The notes: generated by a model from the letters alone, not told the origin. Shown: positions 33,651 through 45,565, numbered from the stretch's first letter. The stretch is 64,000 bases of DNA from Macrolepiota albuminosa (GCA_027475525.1 JAMWFC010000032.1:496001-560000), one strand, 5' to 3'. Numbers and translations: made by a program.

Positions 33651-35190
33651 AAAGCTACTTGCCGCAGACATGCAAATACATGGGCTGGAGGTATGCAAGG
33701 CTAAGTATCTAATGTATGAATAATTCCCATGAGTCTCGCCGTATCTTGACTTTACTTGACGGAAAAACCGTTGCCGATAGCGTGGCGAAAAGAGAAGTTC
33801 GGACATTCTAAGTCACAATGATATCTGGTAGTTATTCTCGATATACTAGTCATACAGTATATTATTAAGGATTTCACGAGGTAGAAAACTTAAGGAAACA
33901 AGGGCTACTGAGTACGTGTCATGCACATGAGAGTAATGTCCTGCGACGATGAGATTTTGCAGCCCGATAATATCGTTCCGTAAAATCCCAATTCGGATTG
34001 TTCATTGTCCAATCTACTGAATATTGATACACTTGTCCGTAGCAAGGCTATTGCGCCGAGATATATGGCAGGCTGTACGTTTTTTAATGTCACATATCGC
34101 CCCCATTCCCATAGAAGACTGACCGGGAATAACCGTGCGCGATAGAAGTTGATCAAGATGAATTTATTCTGGTTACTTGACGTAGAGGTCACTCATAGTC
34201 TGCTCGAATAGGTAGCGCACGGACATGGCTCATATCAGCCTTGTCCTGTTCAAGAGTCTGTTAAATCAACTGTATCCAATGGAAACTCGTGATTAGGAGA
34301 GTACATTGTTATTCAACTCTTCGCATCAAGGCACTTTGTCATTTGTGCGATTAGAGATGTCGTTTTAGGTCATACATAGCATCCGGCGTGGTTACAAGGC
34401 GACAAAAAAGAACATTTATGATTTATGACATCATCTTCAGAGACCTGGCGATCATGACATTTGATGTCAGGAATCACACAGAATAAATGTTGTAGACCAA
34501 CAACGAAAAGTTAAATCTTTCTATCGAATACATCGAGCTTTATATACCTAAAATAGAGAATCATATGTCAAAATATAAAGGAGTCTATGATGTAATGAAC
34601 GAGAGAATACAAGGGTCGAATGAATCAATGACAGGGATAAGGAGAACGAAAAGGGATGGAAAAGGGTACAGGCTGTACTTAGTCCGAATAAGTCCGATTG
34701 GGGGTCGATTCATGACATTTGACTGGACCTATCATCAGTGTAATGGACTATGACCTGAGCAGAAAAACACACGCACATGCACAGGAGCAGACATTTAGTG
34801 AACTTCGGTAATCGATTGATTGACTCGGATGGTATCTGCCTGAGATACACTCAGAATGGTGTGGTTGCCACTTTTTTTGTATCTCAGCCGACTCTTGATC
34901 GCCTCCTAAAAAGTACTGTGAAGAGCCACTTTTTACCTTTGTTAAGTACCAGTCACAATACGAAGAAGTAATGTACTATGATTCATCTGTCATACAGATC
35001 AATCTGTCGATTTCATACAATCAAAAGAATATATTTAACTCCAAAAGTCACGAGTCGCGAAGAAAGCCACCGTTTCCGTAGTCTGACTGATCATTCGTAT
35101 GAATTGACGATATACTGAAAAAGAGATGTAACGGCATCATCATACATTCCACACACTCCTCCCAATCAGCCTCTCACGTAGAATTTACAC
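33651..35190. other. Spacer between tandem paralogs
   Basis: No gene is supported; frames at 33905-34192 (minus) and 34565-34753 (plus) are short and featureless. The sequence probably holds the terminator of paralog 1 and the promoter of paralog 2. Confidence 0.4.
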
Positions 35191-36820
35191 ATGGCTGGTA
35201 TTGTCCTTGATAGTGCCTCAAGCAACCTTACGTGCAGTGAAGTGCTGTTACAATGCAACTTTTCCAGCACGTTCTCCAATTCCTGGCTGAATGGAACCGC
35301 TGTGACAGATGTCAACCCAGGTCCTGTTACTCTGACCTTTTCCGGTAAGTCGACGTCTGTATTTTGTCGCTTCTCTGTTAGCGACAACAAAGGGGTTTGA
35401 AAAAAGGTACTTCAGCGGCTTTCTATGCAAGTGGAGTTCTTGATCGGACAGCGAATGCGACGATTTTTGTCGATGAACAACAGACAGTGTTGCTTCTTTC
35501 GTCATTTCAAGACCCGTGGTTTTCAACGGATACACTCCCGGATGGCCAACATAATGTCACATTTGAAAGTCTTCCAGATGGATTCATCATCGATTACATG
35601 GTAATCACAGCAAGTGAGGACACGCCCCTTCTCGGGAAACAGTTAATTCTGGATGACACCGATCCCTCCGTTGCCTACACTGGAAAGTGGACTGAGAATA
35701 CCACCACTCTATTAATCAGTCCAGAGTCGGCATTATTATCTCCAGAACCTCCTGCTACTTATCATGCTACGTGCTTTGGAGGTGGTTTTCAAGAGACGCA
35801 GGACCAGCAAGCTTCTGTTCAGATTACCTTCATCGGTGGGTTTCCTCTAGTCTGGGTCTGGAATAATAGCCTCTGATCTCTTCAGTGGCACCAGGCACGT
35901 CCATTAGTGTCTATGGTATCTTTGATCTTGAATTTGCCCCTATGATTGCTACTTTTTCCATCGACGGCGAAAATCAATTATCAAATTTCGGTCTCTCAAG
36001 TAACATTGTACAAGCAAACTATCCCTGGTTTCAATCCAGATCAAACCTTTCCCCTGGCAGCCATGTCCTTAGTATTACTTTCGGCAGTTCCATTGCTGCC
36101 CCATTCTTCAGCACCGGGGGTAGATTTACGCTGGATTACATCACATATACCCCTTCCTTTTCTTCTCTTGAGACGCAAGGAGAGACCATTCATTCGACAG
36201 ACAAACGCCCCATCCTGGTCGATGCTACGATAGGGGCTGTCGTTGGTGCCTTACTAACTGCAGCTATCATTTTTGTGCTTTGGAAAAGATTCAAAGCCAA
36301 GAAAGCCTCAATCGCCGCACGCTTAATCCCAGATCCGTTTCAAGGTGCTCCTGATGATACTGTTACTCCCGGTGTTTGGCGGCCACCAGCGATGCCGGTT
36401 ATTGCAGAAGCGAGAAAAATTCCAGTATCAAGTGCACAAAGAGGACCTAGTGAGGACTTCCTATTCATCGGTCAGACCTGAATAGACAAATAGTTTTGAG
36501 CAGCTGTGGCGCAGGTATCCCGGTCGAACCGAACAGTATCGAGAATTTTGGATGAACCCCAGCTTGCTGCTATCAATCTCACTACTACGGCTGGTCCATC
36601 AAACACCAACGCCCAAAAAAACCGACCACTATCAGGAAGTCCGGACGAACCCCAGCCTGCTGATGTCAATATTACTCCTACGGCTACTGTTGTCACTAGT
36701 ACTACTGCTACTGCTGTCGATATCAGTACTATGGCTACTGCCGTCAATATCAGTACTATAGCTGGTCCTTCAAACTCCAACAACGAAAATACTGATTCAC
36801 CTCCACCTTATGAAAATTGA
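35191..36820 (+). CDS. Single-pass membrane protein, tandem paralog 2
   Basis: Exons 35191-35344, 35408-35835, 35886-36470 and 36504-36820 join in frame. The domain order matches paralog 1: a first repeat with NSWLNGTAV, a second with LDDTDPSVAYTGKW and CFGGGFQETQ, the block GGRFTLDYITYTPSFSSLET, then a transmembrane helix (IGAVVGALLTAAIIFVLW) and a basic KRFKAKK. The cytoplasmic tail is longer than in paralog 1 because exon 4 is spliced in. It is Thr/Ser/Ala-rich and ends SPPPYEN, a PPxY-type motif. A surface receptor or wall-sensor role is possible, but that is inference. The strong similarity and tandem orientation point to local duplication. Confidence 0.78.
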
Positions 36821-37219
36821 CGAGATTATATAGATAGACAGGAGCGTTGATCGATGTTGGAATTAATTACACTCGAATCCACGTCCTATCGTCGTGTTTT
36901 GGCTTTCGCACTAATCCTCCACTTCATTCTGCTGACCATCAGCTATGCATAAAGGTGTGTGAACTCCTTGAATAACGGATGCCCATAATCACGAAATGAA
37001 TGGTGGTACACTTGTTATGGTTTGATACAACTTCAAATTCAAACAAAACCAGGCCTGACCCAGAGATCGAACAGGTTCCAGAGCAGAATAGAGGATGATA
37101 ACGGGTGTATGGATAGGAGATCATTTTTTAGACGGTGATGCAAATCGAATGAAAACCTCGGAACATGTACATGCATATTTAACGAAACCGTACTGGGTAC
37201 GATGCCATTCCTGTTACGT
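36821..37219. other. Convergent intergenic spacer
   Basis: The 3' ends of paralog 2 and of DAHP synthase face this 399-bp interval. No further feature was seen. Confidence 0.4.
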
Positions 37220-39674
37220 TCATCGACCTTCTGCAAATCTCCCCGCAAGCTCAGTATACAACACATCGTTTTCGCCATTCATACCTCTGCGTTCCTTTTT
37301 AAAATGATTTGAGATGAGGAATGCCACATCTGTATTTCAGATCAGCAACGGTACAAAGATAGACCAGTGGCTCACATACCCAGCGACTGTTCAAAATTCA
37401 ACCTTGGATCACAGAACGACTGGTTCCAGAAGATGGTCAGCTGGTATGTCGACATTTCTGTAACAAGGTGAGCCTGACCTGGTACCTGAGCCCGAGCTCT
37501 TCTTCCCCAAGCTCCATACTTCCACCAACGCATTCCGTCACGCTGTAACCTTCTTCATTGAGCTCGCCGGTGAACTCAAGAGATACTCCATTAAGACGCG
37601 AATTGTTTGCGGCGTGAATGCGAAGACAGTCTACGATCTCTGAAATGATAGTGCCGAAATGACGAGTTTTCAACCCGGAGCTTGAGGTCTGAGTGCTTGA
37701 TTGCAAGCTTAAGTTTCACGGATAGCTTGTATAGTGGAACAACTTACTTTCCATGCATTGGATCACAAACCCAGACGACAGGATGTCCACTGGCTTGGAC
37801 ACTTCGAATATGCTCAGCAAGGTGGGTTTGTATCTAGTTTTCAAATTTACGAATTCAATCATTGTGATAAAAAGCCGGGAGATGCATTATCCACCTTGGT
37901 CGCGCCGTAACGTGTAATGAGGGTGATTCGTCCGGGCTCGCGATCTGGGTTGACAACTAAGAAGACAGACATTGAGTATTGGAACTTCGACAGGTGAGAT
38001 AGGATAGTTGGGAAAGGAAGGGGTATATATCCGTAAAGCAAATCGCAAATGCGCACTTTCAAGGAGCCGGACAAGCTCATCACCCATCATGCTGGGCCCA
38101 ACCTTGATACCAATGGGGTTCCGGATACCCCTAAAGTACTCAACATGCGCTCCCGTAAGCTGTCGTGTGCGATCTCCAATCCACAGGAAGTGGGCCGAGG
38201 TGTTATAGTGAGCGGATTCCGTGCCAGACTCAGCTTTAGAGCTATCCGGCTTAGGCAAAGCACGCGTGAGCGCCTGCTCATAGTCCAACATGAGACCCTC
38301 ATGACTGTATCAACGATATTTGAAGTAGGAAATTGAGTGAACGTTGCAATGCGTACCTGGTATAGAAATCTACTTCTTCCAGTGTGTTGCGTGAACCACC
38401 GCGTTCGTACGGTGTTGTATTAGCATCAGCACCAATTGTGCGGGAAAAATCGAGAGCATCGCCCAGAGCGTTGATTATCTGGGAGAATTCGCGCCTGTAG
38501 AAGAATAAGTCATAATGAAGAGCTGTAGGGTAAACAACACATGGATTGGCGAATGAAATGGAGATGAGGAGAGATGTCAACACGAACATACGGAATTTAG
38601 AAGAGTAAAGTGAGAAAAGATGAATCCTTACCTGAGAGCAGGTGAGCGCACGTGAGCGAGAGACCAACCACGGGGATGGTGCAGAGAGGCAAAGCCTGAA
38701 CTTAAGAGGCCACGCGTGTAATTAAGCGTCGTTGCGGAATGAAAATATGCTCTGTAAAAAGTCGGTCAAACAAAAATCATCCGGAGCATGAGGTCGTACT
38801 TCAGAAGGCGCTCCGGATCTGGAGTACGGTCGCCCACGTCTAATCTTTTGTTTCTTCACTCAGTACTTATTTGGTAAACACCTAAAGATAGCTCTCACCC
38901 ATTCACATTGTCACCACTGATCCAGCAGGAAGAAAACGGATCTCATCGATAGAACTCTTACCACGATAAAAAGGGCATACCGGAAGCTCAAGACCTCGTG
39001 GTCACCAACACGTTCATAGGAACTACTGCGTGGTTTCGCATACTGCCCTGCGATACGACCAATGCGCACCTGTCCAAAAAGTATTAAGCCAAGCGACTGG
39101 AATAGTGAAAGTCAAGGTACAATAGGAAGACGAGCTCCCCACACGAGGATTAAGGAGAACGAGAGAATAAGCCCGATTTTGGCAGAGATATTTTCCTAAG
39201 CCATTGTCCACGTTAAGTATTGAAATAAGGATGGAGTAGTCAAAAACGTCTACGTTAGTACAAGCATCGAAACTCTCGGCACAGTCGCCTGCATGCAGAA
39301 GGAAGGCTTCGTTACGCTGCACTAGACTGAGTTGGTGGCGTAGCCGCTCGATCTGAAGTATCATCACATCAGTACCTGCTTAGTTCTTCACGCTGCACTC
39401 GAAAAACAAGTGCACCTCGGAGGGCGTAACTAGAGGAGGTAGGTTTGAGATCTTTGAGAGGACCCTGAGAGTAATTTCAACGAATCAATTCTACGTGTCA
39501 AATGTAGTGACAGTGTACTTGTTGAGATGTGCTTCGTCAGGATAGGGAACCAGCTGTAAACAGTTGGCAACAGTGTCTCTGAACAAAAAAGGATCTCAAG
39601 CTTACTTGTGCAACGGGTTTCCCTTTCCATGAGTCTGGCGTCCATTCAATTGTGGGCGCTGGCTGTGAGGGCAT
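37220..39674 (-). CDS. DAHP synthase, class II (shikimate pathway entry)
   Basis: 3-deoxy-D-arabino-heptulosonate-7-phosphate synthase condenses phosphoenolpyruvate and erythrose 4-phosphate, the first step of aromatic amino-acid biosynthesis. This is the class II (plant-type) form. The start is [20 protein letters not shown] at 39674. AGDCAESFD (39275-39292) carries the metal-binding Cys. [14 protein letters not shown] lies at 39022-39069, [20 protein letters not shown] around 38190-38130 and [10 protein letters not shown] around 38115-38090. The terminal segment has [20 protein letters not shown], then [13 protein letters not shown] and [15 protein letters not shown], ending at a TGA at 37220. 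Ten or so short introns divide it. Motif content is complete. Confidence 0.9.
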
Positions 39675-39884
39675 GGTTGTTCAAGGTTCGTCGCAAGGCG
39701 GCGGAGATTTGAGGCGATCGAATCGATTGATATCAATGGTGATCGAGAGATAATCTGGTAGATGTAATTAGTCCGACCCAGAAGAAAGAATGTAAAATGC
39801 CAGACTTGTGCACAGAAAGCTACCAGTTTGTATGACTGGGTTAAAGTGAAAGCGATACATATACGCAATTCAACTTGGACAATA
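39675..39884. promoter_or_regulatory. Short interval: DAHP synthase promoter
   Basis: Only 210 bp separate the DAHP synthase start from the stop of the next minus-strand gene, so the promoter must lie here or overlap that gene's 3' end. No element is identified. Confidence 0.35.
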
Positions 39885-41264
39885 CTAATCATCACTACTA
39901 CAGTTGGGATCATGTACATACACAGTAAAATCGACAGAGGGAAGGTAATTCCCACCCCGGGTAAGAATCTTGACTTTCACCTTGCCAGTAGAATCTATTC
40001 GAGGAAGCGCCTCACGAATCATTGTCTCCATGACGCGATGTGTCCCTTCAACGACGTAAATATATACCACGCATGGGCCTACCTGGTCGTTGACCATCCT
40101 GAGCAGCACTGCATCAAGGTGCTCGAAATTACGTGAATTCGCTTCGAAGAGACATTGGGTGAACGCTGCGGTCATTATCACGCTGATACTCTCCAATCGT
40201 TTGTGGAATCGATTTCCAGCTGCCCAGGTCAAGAAATTCCAGCCTAGACGGTCTGGCTGCCGCAGAAACAAAGCGAAATCTCGCAGCTGTTTCAGTATGG
40301 TTAGATCCAAACCACGCGCTGGTAGTAACTCTTGTGATGCGAAAAAAAGACGCCCATGAGTCATTATATACACTTGAAAGAAGAATATGAGCTTACCTGT
40401 TAGCCAATGATCTAATCTGGTGGGTTGATAAACCAGAATTCGTTCCAGACTTAGGCTCGAACGATCGGCGACAAGAGATACAGCGGCAAGAGTACGAGGA
40501 TCCATCGAATACACCGTTAACTGGTTTAAACTGGTTACGTTAAGAGTGCAGTACGGCGTTTGCAAAAAGTCGAGAACGTTCAGTGACTCTAGCCCACCGA
40601 GGCCCAGAGATTTGAGAGGATGTTCCTTTCGCTTGGTAATCGAGGTAGTAAACTCCTTGGTTTTAGAAGACGATACAGAGTCAGAGAGGCGTCGTATAAT
40701 TGACTTTCGTCTTCGGATGCTTGGCACCGGTGTTAGGCTTCCTATGCTTTGCGAGGTCCATGCCGCTGCCGGACTGAAATCAATGGATTCGTTGTTCTGA
40801 CCCGTTCCCCGATATTTACCACCATGAATGGCAAGAATCGAGCCTTTCGGTAGTTTATGTCGCCGTTCAAACTCAACAAGACCATTATCTATGCACCGGA
40901 ATCGGAGGGAATGCAAGGACCCATGGGTAGCTAAGATGTTCAGGATGTAGGGTAGGGCGGAAGAAGTCAGGGGGCATGACTTCTCGTTACAGCAGTCTTT
41001 GTCGAGTATGTAGAGCTCCTTCACGTATTTCTGGATGTTTTTGTTATTGAGCAGAATGAAAAGGAAGCTGAGGCATCGCTTGCGTGAGTCGATGAAAACG
41101 TGGGAAAAAAGGAAAGGTTGAATTATCGAGCGAAAGCTTCGGGAGACTAGGACGCATTGGCAGACTGTCCGTATGGAGTCCCTGGACATTGCTGGTGCGT
41201 AGTGATGACTGAGAGTCTCACGAACAATGACATCAATGACGTCGTATGGTAGTTGTACATGCAC
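39885..41264 (-). CDS. F-box-like protein
   Basis: The N terminus MHVQLPYDVIDVIVRETLSH followed by VCQCVLVSRSFRSIIQPFLF is an F-box-like motif. The rest has leucine-rich character (LGGLESLNVLDFL, LTVYSMDPRTLAAVSLV). A 66-nt intron (40396-40331, GTAAGC...CACAAG) lies in the middle. Because 66 is a multiple of three and contains no stop, unspliced mRNA stays open and adds 22 residues; splicing joins LDHWLT to ELLPARGLDL. The substrate is unknown. Confidence 0.75.
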   Translation of the reverse strand: MHVQLPYDVIDVIVRETLSHHYAPAMSRDSIRTVCQCVLVSRSFRSIIQPFLFSHVFIDSRKRCLSFLFILLNNKNIQKYVKELYILDKDCCNEKSCPLTSSALPYILNILATHGSLHSLRFRCIDNGLVEFERRHKLPKGSILAIHGGKYRGTGQNNESIDFSPAAAWTSQSIGSLTPVPSIRRRKSIIRRLSDSVSSSKTKEFTTSITKRKEHPLKSLGLGGLESLNVLDFLQTPYCTLNVTSLNQLTVYSMDPRTLAAVSLVADRSSLSLERILVYQPTRLDHWLTGKLIFFFQVYIMTHGRLFFASQELLPARGLDLTILKQLRDFALFLRQPDRLGWNFLTWAAGNRFHKRLESISVIMTAAFTQCLFEANSRNFEHLDAVLLRMVNDQVGPCVVYIYVVEGTHRVMETMIREALPRIDSTGKVKVKILTRGGNYLPSVDFTVYVHDPNCSSDD

Positions 41265-42639
41265 GTTCGATATCGAGCTACAAGGACAGCGAGGTGCGCT
41301 TTGAGCGCTTTGTAACCGTAATCGCCAACAAAGGTGACGTACGTGAGCTGAGGTTTGGTCTTTCTAGGTCTACTCGATACTGAGTGTTTGACGGTCAAGG
41401 CATTCTTTGCCCATGACATGGAGAGTTTGTGTGGCATTCTCGGGATCTTGGGTAAGGCCCCTCTGGTATAAGACTTGCAAGACTTTGTAACAGGGTGGAT
41501 GAAGAGCGAACCTGACTTGACCTGTCGGAGTTGAGTGATCACTTCAAGCTGCTTTCGTATCTCAGGACCCTTGGAGACAGATGCTCAGCGGAAAAACTGG
41601 AATAGCGGACAACTTCTATGGCATCTGTCGAGACTAGAAAGAAGGTGGAGCAAGGCAGGCTTATCGAAGGGGAATTGCCGAAGAACTCTTTTTAGCCGTT
41701 TCCAAGAGCACTTACCGCTCCTCAAGGCGCGGTTATCGCTGATATGATAGCCTGCTGTAGTACCCCAGGTTCGGCACGGTCAGCTTTCCCACCACACAGT
41801 GCTGATAATACTTATAGCCGATTTCAAAGAACAAAACCAATGACCATGCACGTGCACCTTTGACACTGTATTTCCTGCAAGCTCAACCACCCAACCAAAA
41901 CCTTTCAAACTCGCTAGATGTCCATATTCATTGTTATTGATAACATACATTGAGTTCTGCCATACGGATATGGAAATTCCATCGTCATTTACAGATCTAG
42001 ACAGTCTGTCTTAAAATACTAACCTATCACCCTCAATCATCACCCTTGCAGTGGCTTGCGGCACCCTTGATCTGGTGATCTTTGCTCCGTTATTTTTAAC
42101 ATGTATCAGAACCTCAGTCGAGAATGCTTCCAGCCACAAAGGGACTGTGATCCATCAACAACTTTTAAGAAAGCTGCAAGGTCTGACTACTAAAGATGTG
42201 TGAGTGAGCTAGTTCCATTACTCTGTATATGGCATGTGTCTGGTTACGTTGATGCCAAGTTTTACCAGGAGTAGTAGAGCAAATACTTACAAGATCTAAA
42301 CTGTGATTCAGGAGTTCAATGTACTTTCCAAAACTAGCACTGAGCAACTCTTACAGGCATACGAATTTAGACCTTCGACGTGCTGTGCAAGGCAACGGCC
42401 AATGTATACACGTCAGCTAACAAGTATCATTCGAAAAATAACTGTCCCATCAAACACTTACGCATCCTTACCTTGGTTCTTCTTATTTGGTTCTTATCCT
42501 AACTTACAAGCACGAACCGACAAACGGACGTCTGTCAAGAACGACATTCTTCTTCATATACACTTACAATTCAGAACACACAAAAAAGGGAAATATAATA
42601 CAACTTTTCACACCCCGCCCTATAAGAAAACACCAAACA
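41265..42639. other. Intergenic, no gene supported
   Basis: Minus-strand and plus-strand frames (41147-41542, 41535-41747, 42303-42770) overlap and lack domains. The region covers the upstream region of the F-box gene and the 3' flank of the URC1-like gene. Confidence 0.4.
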
Positions 42640-43142
42640 CTAATGCTCCATCTCCTCCCATGCCCTGCCCACAGTCCTGCTCAGATCCTCCTCCGTCACA
42701 CGCTTCCCGCTCGAAAAATACCCTGCGGCAATCTTGGCATCGATCTCGACGCGCGAATCGGGTGGGATGAGGTGGTCTGTGCGCGTGCGTGGTACAGTCT
42801 CAGAGCTTGAAAGGATTCAAACGAAGGGAGGGACTCGACGTACCAGGGATATCATACCGACGTAAAATTGGTATTCCGCTTTTCACGATCGCTTCGTATT
42901 TCCTATTCGAAATCATCAAAAACTCCGCATGGGAATAAAAGGGGGGGAAGGAAGGAAGGATGACTGACATATCACTCATTGACACCATCGCATCGACCTT
43001 CTTAACACCGAGCCAATGAAGCACATCCGGCATCAACGCCTGGAACCTCATGTCCTTCACGCCCGCGATCATCTCCGTACTCTTAAAGTACCGATCCGCA
43101 CTGTCCCCGCCGCGCTTGCGCAGGTTATACACGAGGTATTTT

Positions 43143-43177
<35 letters not shown>

Positions 43178-44604
43178 ATAGACTACGATGCCGACGCCCG
43201 AGCGCTGCGCGCATCGGATGCATTCGAGGATCGCGTAGGTCAGGTATGGCTTGCAGGTGCAGATGTCGGACCCGAAGACGTCGGAGCCGTTGCCTGTGTG
43301 TGAATTACGATATGGGGGAAGTGGAGGGGTGAGACGGAGGGGGACGTACATTCGTCGTGCACGCGGAGAGTGAGTTCTTTGGATTCGTCAGAGACGTATG
43401 CGGGGTTCCCGACTGTTGAGTGTGTAAGTGAAGAAGGAGAGACGGAGAGGAAGACGAACAGATGTAGACGGTTAACCCGCCGATGGGGGGGAGGAAGACT
43501 TTGATGTCCGGACGCGTGATGAGTTCCGGATACATCCCTCCCGTGTCTTCAAAGAGTGCGCGGCGGAGGAGGCTTTCGGAGCTGCGCGTGGGTGCGTGGG
43601 TGCATCAGCATCAGGGAAAGCAAAGAAAGTAGACGACGAACATCCCAAACCGCTCGGCGACGCCAGGGAGATACCACACGGGCTCAACGGCGGCTTTACT
43701 TACAAAAACTTCAACACCACTATCAATCGCACTCGCCGACCCATCCGGGTTCATCCCGGGCGGGCTTTTGAGCACGATCTTACCGTCAATTTCGAGCTCT
43801 CCGCTTTTCACGTACTCGTCTAACTCACTCATCTTCAAATGTGCCTTGGTTACCGCAATGCTGGGCCGCGCATCGAGCCCATCCCGGATCTGCTCCGCAA
43901 AGACCGTGGGGACGAGATGACCGTAAGGGTCGAGCGAGACAATCTTGGAAGGATCGGACCACGCTGGCTGGGGCGGGATAGACACAGGTGGTTCTGTTTG
44001 TGAGTAGTCGGGCTTGTGGGAAGGCGAGAGGGCGCCCATGGCGATGGACAGGGCGCGGTAGATGGAATACGAGCCCGAGTGGGCACCGATGGCATTGCGG
44101 TGCTTGATGGAGGAGGGAAGACGCGAGCAGACGATGGGGCCGCGCGTGGACGCGTCGGGTGCGCCCCAGTGGAGCGGAGACGGCGTGATTCCGTGCTGGT
44201 CGGGGTACGCTGTGTGGCGCAGGTGAGATCTGGCAGCGATGAGAGGGATCTGGACATACTGGTCAGGTTGACGCGACCTGGGTAAAGTAGCTTTTCGCGC
44301 TCCCTGTCTGTTGTGCGGGCCGGGGGAGAGCCAACCGGGAGCTCAGAAGATGTCAGCGACGATTTGGAGCTGGGTATCGGTATCGAGGGAATGTCCTTGG
44401 ATGGAGTGCGCGAGTGGGCTGGCTCGAGTGGCATCGACGGGTCTTTGGATGTACTCGACATGGCATCGAGCTAGATCCGGATGTTAGTGGTAGAGAGTGA
44501 TCTGCAGCGATGGCAAGTACCTTGGCCTGCATAGTCTGTTGTTGGACCTGCAGCGTGTTTAGCTGCGCAAGGATCTGCGTCAGGACAGCGTCAGAAGTGG
44601 ACAT
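42640..44604 (-). CDS. URC1: URC1-like protein (GTP cyclohydrolase II homolog)
   Basis: The start is MSTSDAVLTQILAQLNTLQV at 44604. The N-terminal module has DPYGHLVPTVFAEQIRDGLD then RPSIAVTKAHLKMSEL, as in the GTP_CH_N domain of fungal and bacterial URC1 proteins. The GCH II core has LRVHDEC then NGSDVFGSDICTC, the zinc ligand pattern C-x10-C-x-C. It continues with GVGIVVYFRKEGRALGEVTK, where the catalytic region differs from the classical VVYLRQEGRGIG. The tail is YDIPDHLIPPDSRVEIDAK to EEMEH, with a TAG at 42640. Family knowledge links URC1 to the uracil catabolism (URC) pathway rather than riboflavin synthesis. About six introns are needed. Confidence 0.85.
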
Positions 44605-45159
44605 AATTATTTGTAGTGGGAGAAATGAGAAGGTTGTCGTCTCTTAAAAGGAATTCTAAGTGACAGGTATCATCTAATCAATCACAACGCGGACGCCACG
44701 CGACCCCTGACCGCGTCTTCACTTACGTCATGGTTCTAGACCGAAGGCTACCTCAGATAACCTCAATGTCAATCTCTGCATTTTAAATTCCAAGCAAATT
44801 TGGAGCACAGCTAGAACCAACTGAATACATATGCACACCATCATGAACTTTGCTCATTGTTTTTTCAAATTTAGTTGCCCTTATGCTGTGTATTTTTGTA
44901 TTTCCTTCTTGTTTCTTTGTAAAGTTGAATATTATCAATGAAATGCATAAGCTTCAGGTATCATCAAGTATCTAAGCATGCCAGCCACCCTTTGACCTAC
45001 TACATGTGTTATAATGTGACAACATCAAATTGAAGATCTCAGATGGGATAGTTTCTGGTTGGAGCTCCCACTGGCTAAGTACACCAATCATATGCCCTTG
45101 TCACAAGCAAGATCATGCTATAGCATCTTCATCATTAAAAAGATTAGCACCTCTTAGTG
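44605..45159. other. Boundary between gene island and transposon region
   Basis: It contains the URC1-like promoter, then AT-rich sequence with no recognisable protein. No transposon domain is readable before about 45160, so the exact left edge of the gypsy remnant is unknown. Confidence 0.4.
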
Positions 45160-45257
45160 TCTCTATTGATGAGTGGTCCTTGGAGAATGGTCTTCTCACC
45201 TTCCAGGGGTGCATTTATGTTCCCAACCTACCAGACCTCCAGAGGCAGATTGTTGTG
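45160..45257 (+). pseudogene. gypsy pol segment upstream of integrase (left of copia)
   Basis: The frame reads IDEWSLENGLLTFQGCIYVP then NLPDLQRQIV. This is the conserved stretch just before the integrase zinc finger in basidiomycete gypsy pol. It is cut at 45257 by the copia element and continues at 51590 with VQHHNSWIAGHPGRWKTLEL. Confidence 0.8.
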
Positions 45258-45553
45258 TGTTGGAGTGTCTCCTATCTGTCTCCGCATCTGATCTCTCACG
45301 TGACCAATTGCCACATTGCCCGTGCTTCGCTTCCTTGCAGCCTCAGTTGTTTCCTCCATCATTGGAACGACACTGAGGCTGTAAGTCTGCAATCACTTCC
45401 TGACAAATAGATATACTTATTAGAACTTCATCACACAGCTTTTCCTTTGTTCGTATCTCATTAGGTACTATAAAATACAGTTGTTTCCTCCATCATTGGA
45501 ACGACACTGAGGCTCTTTTCCTTTGTTCGTATCTCATTAGGTCCGGGATTACA
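45258..45553 (+). repeat. Copia 5' LTR
   Basis: 296 bp. Parts in order: segment P (45344-45380), a 58-nt GT-AG intron-like sequence (45381-45438), segment Q (45439-45466), an 11-nt spacer with a TATA-like ACTATAAAATA (45467-45477), and then P and Q again, joined without the intron (45478-45514 and 45515-45542). The terminal sequence is CCGGGATTACA. Confidence 0.95.
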
Positions 45554-45565
45554 GGTTATGGGCCC
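45554..45565 (+). promoter_or_regulatory. Primer-binding site (half initiator-tRNA type)
   Basis: GGTTATGGGCCC directly follows the LTR. It is complementary to the anticodon arm of initiator tRNA-Met (GGGCCCATAACC). Known copia-group elements, including Drosophila copia, use such a cleaved half-tRNA primer. Confidence 0.8.

Noticed and set aside
42303..42810. Overlapping plus-strand frames of 107-155 aa
   Set aside because: They run antisense into the last exon of the URC1-like gene and have no domain.
45439..45542. Repeat with 76-bp spacing inside the copia LTR, at first taken as another 77-bp assembly artefact
   Set aside because: The spacing is 76 bp for one part and 134 bp for another, and the same arrangement is present in both LTRs; it reflects the intron-plus-spliced-copy structure.
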